A stretch of DNA of 17,428 nt from Chloroflexota bacterium. Lineage in GTDB: Bacteria; Chloroflexota; Anaerolineae; Aggregatilineales; UBA3940. The position numbers and the translations under genes are program-made. The notes beneath the pieces were generated by a model that saw nothing but the letters and a program-made list of their open reading frames with translations, did not search any database and had not been told where the DNA came from. Each line of letters starts with the position of its first letter. Within the stretch, counting starts at the first letter, position 1. Shown in pieces: positions 14,254 through 17,428 of the stretch. The stretch is taken from positions 1 through 17,428 of the forward strand of contig JAADYZ010000014.1 of NCBI GenBank assembly GCA_010092775.1, read 5' to 3'.

Positions 14254-14397
14254 GCGCGACCTTTCATAACAAGTGATAAGTGCGAACTAGCGTTTGACTT
14301 AGCACACGCGGCGCCAAAAAGTTGCGTTGGCGCAGTCATTTAGTTGTCGTTCTGAGGGTGCTTCAACCTCCTTGATCTAAAGAGACACATTGCTATC
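14254..14397 (-). promoter_or_regulatory. Long 5' leader of the Tad-like operon
   Basis: About 144 nt between the predicted transcription start and the ATG at 14253. It holds an orphan Shine-Dalgarno-like AAGGAGG (14373-14367) with no start codon at a usable distance. It also has a hairpin with arms 14311-14317 and 14327-14333 (GCGCCAA/TTGGCGC). The gene's own ribosome site GAAAGG lies close to the ATG. I do not recognise a riboswitch class. Confidence 0.35.
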
Positions 14398-14403
14398 TCA
14401 TCC

Positions 14404-14412
14404 ATTATAGCA
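14404..14412 (-). promoter_or_regulatory. Extended -10 promoter of the Tad-like operon
   Basis: The minus strand reads TGC TATAAT: a perfect -10 hexamer (14409-14404) with the TGn extension. The -35 position (TCAGGG, 14432-14427) is poor, as expected for an extended -10 promoter, and its edge touches the GATAGG/CCTATC dyad at 14431-14450. Confidence 0.6.
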
Positions 14413-14430
14413 GGAATCTTACCAGACCCT

Positions 14431-14482
14431 GATAGGAATTTGGCCCTATCACCCACCCCAATTGACACTGATTCGGCCCTAT
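14431..14482. promoter_or_regulatory. Candidate shared operator with three CCTAT half-sites
   Basis: A dyad of GATAGG (14431-14436) and CCTATC (14445-14450) touches the -35 zone of the Tad-like promoter. GGCCCTAT occurs at 14442-14449 and again at 14475-14482, 33 bp apart, the second between the -35 and -10 of the divergent promoter. The arrangement could let one regulator act on both transcription units; the binding protein is unknown. Confidence 0.35.
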
Positions 14483-14490
14483 GATACGCT
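14462..14490 (+). promoter_or_regulatory. Promoter of the PH-like membrane protein gene
   Basis: Perfect TTGACA (14462-14467), 17-bp spacer, then TACGCT (14485-14490; 3/6 to TATAAT), about 40 nt before the ATG at 14531. The AGGA ribosome site at 14517-14520 lies between. Confidence 0.5.
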
Positions 14491-14530
14491 TTTGTAAGAT
14501 GCGCATAACGCACAACAGGATTAAATCGGC

Positions 14531-14977
14531 ATGGCCTTGCCCTCGCTGCTGATCTTCATCGGCGCCCTATTACTGGGCTTAGCACTGGTCTTCACCCTGA
14601 TTTTTGCTTTGATTGCCCTATTGGCGAAGCGCCGGGCCGACGCTGCCAAGGCCCGCTTTCCCGGCGCTGTGACCATCGTCAGTGCGAATTTCTTTGGCCA
14701 GGAATCATTAGGGATGGCACAGGTCCGAGGCAACGGCACGCTGGTGCTGACAAACAGCGAGTTGTTCTTCGAGAAATGGGCACCACACACGGAGTACCAC
14801 ATCCCGCTCCGCCAGATTACCCAGATCGAGACCGTTCCCAGCTTTTTGGGTAAAGGGACCAGCGCAGGGCCGCTCTTGAAAGTGGTTTACCAGGATGACA
14901 GGGGAGGCAGTGATGCCATTGCCTGGCTGCTGCGCGATGTCGAGGGCTTCAAACGTCAGATAGAAAGCCGACTGTAG
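14531..14977 (+). CDS. Membrane-anchored PH-like domain protein
   Basis: A 148-residue protein. Residues 4-32 form one long hydrophobic helix followed by a basic KRR, so the rest is probably cytoplasmic. Residues about 60-145 read like a bacterial PH/GRAM-type beta barrel with a C-terminal helix: VRGNGTLVLTNSELFF, then IPLRQITQIETVPSFLGKG, LLKVVYQDD and DVEGFKRQIESR. These alternating strands ending in a helix are typical of small proteins annotated as hypothetical in many Chloroflexota. The function is unknown; lipid or protein binding at the membrane is a family-level guess. It is divergent from the Tad-like operon, with a clear TTGACA-type promoter and AGGA ribosome site. Confidence 0.82.
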   Translation: MALPSLLIFIGALLLGLALVFTLIFALIALLAKRRADAAKARFPGAVTIVSANFFGQESLGMAQVRGNGTLVLTNSELFFEKWAPHTEYHIPLRQITQIETVPSFLGKGTSAGPLLKVVYQDDRGGSDAIAWLLRDVEGFKRQIESRL

Positions 14978-14985
14978 CAATCAAA

Positions 14986-15020
14986 GGCGGGGCGCAAGCG
15001 AGCATCGCCTGCGCCCCGCC
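14986..15020. terminator. GC-rich terminator between convergent genes
   Basis: GGCGGGGCGC (14986-14995) pairs with GCGCCCCGCC (15011-15020). The stem extends inward by A:T and GCG:CGC pairs around loop 15001-15005. On the minus strand it is followed by TTTGATTG, favouring termination of the SpoIIAA-like gene; it probably also blocks + strand readthrough from the PH-like gene. Confidence 0.75.
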
Positions 15021-15023
15021 CCT

Positions 15024-15410
15024 TCACACACCGATCTCTTCATGGATGAAGGCCAGCGCGTCGTCGATGGTCGAAAAGACATAAGTCTTGACGCCGCCAT
15101 AAACCTCCTCTTGCATGCCTTGGGCAAATATCTCGCTCATGTGGCCGCCACCGACCAGCATAGGCACGAACTTCGGATCGGAAATCGACCCTGGCGCATG
15201 TTGGATGTGGTGAGAGAAACCCTGCACCATCTCATCCCAGCTCCAGGCAAGCGCCGAGACATCCGAGATGCGATACAGGGGACCATCCATGTGCTGCGTC
15301 AGCTCGTGAACGTGGTCACTCGCCTGACGTGCCTCGTCGACATCATAGACACCTGTAAAGGTGAGCAAAACAGCAGGGATATCGGGGAGGAGTTCAACAG
15401 TGCAAGCCAT
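15024..15410 (-). CDS. SpoIIAA/STAS-like small protein
   Basis: A 128-residue soluble protein resembling the SpoIIAA-like (STAS-fold) group: a beta start with a VLLTFTGVYDVDEA block (14-27), a helix to about residue 39, PLYRISDVSAL (44-54), then GSISDPKFVPMLVGGG (74-89), EEVYGGVKTYVFSTIDDALAFI. The SDP and VGGG segments and the final DDALAFI helix match a family common in Chloroflexota whose members are usually unstudied. The SpoIIAA phosphorylatable serine is not clearly placed, so no anti-anti-sigma role is claimed. AAGGG precedes the ATG at 15410. It stands alone and is convergent with the PH-like gene across a shared terminator. Confidence 0.75.
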   Translation of the reverse strand: MACTVELLPDIPAVLLTFTGVYDVDEARQASDHVHELTQHMDGPLYRISDVSALAWSWDEMVQGFSHHIQHAPGSISDPKFVPMLVGGGHMSEIFAQGMQEEVYGGVKTYVFSTIDDALAFIHEEIGV

Positions 15411-15578
15411 ACAATCTTACCCTTTCCATATCTAACCGCGTCCGGCCCAGTGGTTACGCGGCTGAAATGATGTCACTTTCCCTCATCGACAGATTGTCGG
15501 ACGCCTCACCTTAGCGATGAATGCGCTGCAACGCAATAGAAACTTACCCGTATACAGGGAGTGGGGCATCCCTATCCA

Positions 15579-15606
15579 TTGACTGCTATAGTCGATACGA
15601 TACGGA
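15579..15606 (+). promoter_or_regulatory. Weak candidate promoter for the ABC exporter
   Basis: TTGACT (15579-15584), 16-bp spacer and TACGGA (15601-15606), 34 nt before the ATG at 15640. The -10 match is poor. An AGGGA/TCCCT dyad (15556-15573) sits just upstream. Confidence 0.3.
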
Positions 15607-15639
15607 ATGATGTGACAGCATTGAAAGTGGCAACGAATC

Positions 15640-16617
15640 ATGAGTGACAGTCAACCAGCAATCCAGACCTTCGAGCTGCGCAAAGTCTATGATGGCGGCA
15701 AGGTGGCCGTCGAAGGCTTGACTCTGACCGTCGGGCGTGGCGAGGTCTTTGGCTATCTCGGCCCTAACGGCGCAGGCAAAACCACCTCAATCAAGATGAT
15801 GTTGGGCCTTGTGGGGCCTACAGCGGGCAGCGCAAGCATCCTAGGCGAGCCCATTGGCACGACTCGCTCCCGAAAACGGGTTGGGTTCCTCCCAGAGCAC
15901 TTCCGCTTCCACGAATGGATGCGTGCCGACGAATTTCTCGATCTGCATGGCCAGCTTTACGGCATGAGCAAGGCCGATCGCAAGGCCCGCATCCCAGGCT
16001 TGATCGAACAGGTCGGCCTGGCAGAGTCCGCCCAGAAGCGTCTGAGCACCTTTTCCAAGGGGATGCTCCAGCGCATCGGCTTAGCCATGTCGCTGCTGCA
16101 TCGCCCGGCCCTGGTCTTTCTGGATGAACCGACCTCCGGTCTTGATCCTTTTGGCCGCTTGCTCGTCCGCGATGTCATTCGCGCCGCTCGTGCTGAGGGT
16201 ACAACGGTCTTTCTCAATTCCCACCTACTCAGTGAGGTCGAAGTCACCTGCGACCGAGTCGCTTTCATCCGGCGTGGGCAGGTCGTCCGCTCGGGCAGCA
16301 TCGATGAACTGGCAGGCGGCGTCGTGCGGGTCAAGCTCAAGCTCGGTCAGATCACACCGAACCTGCTCAATGATCTGAGCGATTGGGGAGAGCGCATCGA
16401 ACAGACAGACGAACGCGAGGTCAGCATGATGCTGAGCGACGAAGACCGCCTACCTGATATGAATGCCTGGTTGGTTGGGCAGGGTGTGCGCGTCTACGCG
16501 ATCGCGCAGCAACCGCTCTCTTTGGAGGAGTTGTTCGTGACCATCATGAAGGATGATCAAGCTCATGGCAACGGTGCTCGTCCTAGTGAACCGATCCTGG
16601 AGGAACAGACCTTATGA
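15640..16617 (+). CDS. ABC-2 type exporter ATP-binding protein
   Basis: Cytoplasmic ATPase of an ABC exporter, 325 aa. Walker A is GPNGAGKTT (41-49); the ABC signature region is LSTFSKGMLQR (135-145). Walker B with its catalytic Glu is ALVFLDEP (157-164), followed by the D-loop SGLD (166-169) and the switch His H195 in NSHLLSEVE. The Q-loop position reads FLPEHFRF, glutamate in place of glutamine, as is common in this ABC-2/NatA-like branch. Residues about 225-325 are the extra C-terminal regulatory domain. The ribosome site is weak. The stop overlaps the permease start by 4 nt (ATGA), so the pair is translationally coupled. The substrate cannot be read from the sequence. Confidence 0.96.
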   Translation: MSDSQPAIQTFELRKVYDGGKVAVEGLTLTVGRGEVFGYLGPNGAGKTTSIKMMLGLVGPTAGSASILGEPIGTTRSRKRVGFLPEHFRFHEWMRADEFLDLHGQLYGMSKADRKARIPGLIEQVGLAESAQKRLSTFSKGMLQRIGLAMSLLHRPALVFLDEPTSGLDPFGRLLVRDVIRAARAEGTTVFLNSHLLSEVEVTCDRVAFIRRGQVVRSGSIDELAGGVVRVKLKLGQITPNLLNDLSDWGERIEQTDEREVSMMLSDEDRLPDMNAWLVGQGVRVYAIAQQPLSLEELFVTIMKDDQAHGNGARPSEPILEEQTL

Positions 16618-17428
16618 GCAGCGCCCTTCAACCCCTCATCCAGGATGTTTCTCCGATTCATCAGCTTTCGGTCATCACCCGCCTGACCTTCCGCGAAGCG
16701 CGCCGCCGCCGCTTGCTATGGGTGGGCTTGGGGCTGGGTGCCGTCTTTGTCGGTCTGTTTGCCCTGGGCTACTTCTTCGCCTACCGCGATTTCACCCAGC
16801 AGGCCCTCACCGGTGCGGGGGGCATTCCCGGCTTCGCTACCGACGAAATCCTTGAGCAGTTCAACAACGCCATCTTGATGGCCGGTTTATACGTCATGAA
16901 TTTCCTGGTCATCGTGGTGACCATCCTGACCTCGGTCGGTGCAATTTCCTCGGAAGTCCAGACCAATACCATCCATGCCATCGCCTCTAAACCCTTGCAG
17001 CGCTGGCAGATCGTGCTAGGCAAGTGGATCGGCTACGCGCTGCTCGTCACGCTCTACACCACCATGCTCATGGCTGGGGTGGTCCTGTCCGTCTTCTTCA
17101 TCAGTGGTTATCTGCCCCCCAATCTACTGATCGGCTGGGCGATCATCGTGCTAGAGGGCCTGACGGTACTCAGTCTCACGCTTTTCGGCAGCACGATTGT
17201 GAGCACCCTGGCAAACGGCGTCTTCGTCTTTATGCTTTATGCTGTCGCCTTCATCGGCAGTTGGGTGGAGCAAATCGGTGCCCTGATGGGTTCGCAGACC
17301 GCCCAAGACCTGGGCATCGCCTCCAGCCTGCTGATGCCTGCCGACGCCTTATGGCGCTATGCTAGTGGCCAGATGCAACCCGCAGGTATCGGGAACATCA
17401 TCTCGCCTTTTGCCTCAGCCAACCAACC
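16614..17428 (+). CDS. ABC-2 type permease subunit (cut by window end)
   Basis: Open from the ATG at 16614 to the window end without a stop: 271 residues of an incomplete protein. A GGAGGAAC-type ribosome site (16599-16606) lies before the start. After a basic stretch (REARRRR) come several membrane segments: about 35-54 (WVGLGLGAVFVGLFALGYFF), 87-110, 138-162, 170-194 and 201-217. An EVQTNTIHAIASKPLQRWQI stretch around residue 115-134 is the cytoplasmic coupling element, typical of NatB-like ABC2 membrane proteins. It is the partner of the ATPase just upstream. The substrate is unknown. Confidence 0.93.
   Translation, partial: MSSALQPLIQDVSPIHQLSVITRLTFREARRRRLLWVGLGLGAVFVGLFALGYFFAYRDFTQQALTGAGGIPGFATDEILEQFNNAILMAGLYVMNFLVIVVTILTSVGAISSEVQTNTIHAIASKPLQRWQIVLGKWIGYALLVTLYTTMLMAGVVLSVFFISGYLPPNLLIGWAIIVLEGLTVLSLTLFGSTIVSTLANGVFVFMLYAVAFIGSWVEQIGALMGSQTAQDLGIASSLLMPADALWRYASGQMQPAGIGNIISPFASANQ

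Noticed and set aside
14254..14397. c-di-GMP or other known riboswitch in the operon leader
   Set aside because: The leader does not show the conserved core of any class I can recall; only a simple stem and an orphan SD are visible.

Overview
The window has moderate-to-high GC and is gene-dense. It looks like a chromosomal segment from a Chloroflexota bacterium, most likely Anaerolineae-like. The case rests on three things: TadE/TadG-type proteins with very large FN3-like ectodomains, small DUF427, SpoIIAA-like and PH-like proteins, and an ACX4/GcdH-clade acyl-CoA dehydrogenase. This is inference from protein style; there is no rRNA or other phylogenetic marker. No tRNA, insertion sequence, phage gene or CRISPR array was seen.

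Left part (1-4673). A perfect hairpin at the edge ends an off-window gene. Next comes a secreted protein built from two tandem copies of a ~140-residue helical module (153-1082, +). Alanine racemase follows (1371-2618, -). Divergent from it is a tight + strand cluster: a membrane-anchored rhodanese, a cytosolic rhodanese overlapping it by 4 nt, and a DUF123 (GIY-YIG-like fold) protein. This cluster shares a bidirectional terminator (4342-4370) with a convergent DUF427 protein.

Middle (4861-14253). A + strand acyl-CoA dehydrogenase ends at a second bidirectional terminator (6116-6150). It converges on an ~8 kb minus-strand operon, 14253 to 6170. In transcription order the operon holds a 1108-aa TadE-like pseudopilin-type protein with four disulfide-type FN3-like repeats and a malectin-like C-terminus, a single-pass membrane protein with PepSY-like ends, a second TadE-like protein, and a TadG-like protein. 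The TadG-like reading frame is interrupted once, by an in-frame amber codon at 7517-7519, and then stays open for another 448 codons. No Tad ATPase, secretin, prepilin peptidase or Flp pilin gene is present here. The operon therefore encodes surface or minor components that presumably use machinery encoded elsewhere.

The operon appears to start from an extended -10 promoter at 14404-14412. It faces a TTGACA-type promoter for a small membrane PH-like protein (14531-14977). The shared intergenic region carries three copies of a CCTAT half-site, a candidate shared operator.

Right part (14986-17428). A GC-rich terminator separates the PH-like gene from a convergent SpoIIAA-like gene (15024-15410). 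An ABC-2 type exporter follows (ATPase, then permease overlapping by 4 nt); the permease is cut by the window end.

The points most worth a second look are the amber-split TadG gene, the Cys-stapled repeat architecture of the large TadE-like protein, the divergent operator region, and the duplicated secreted protein.
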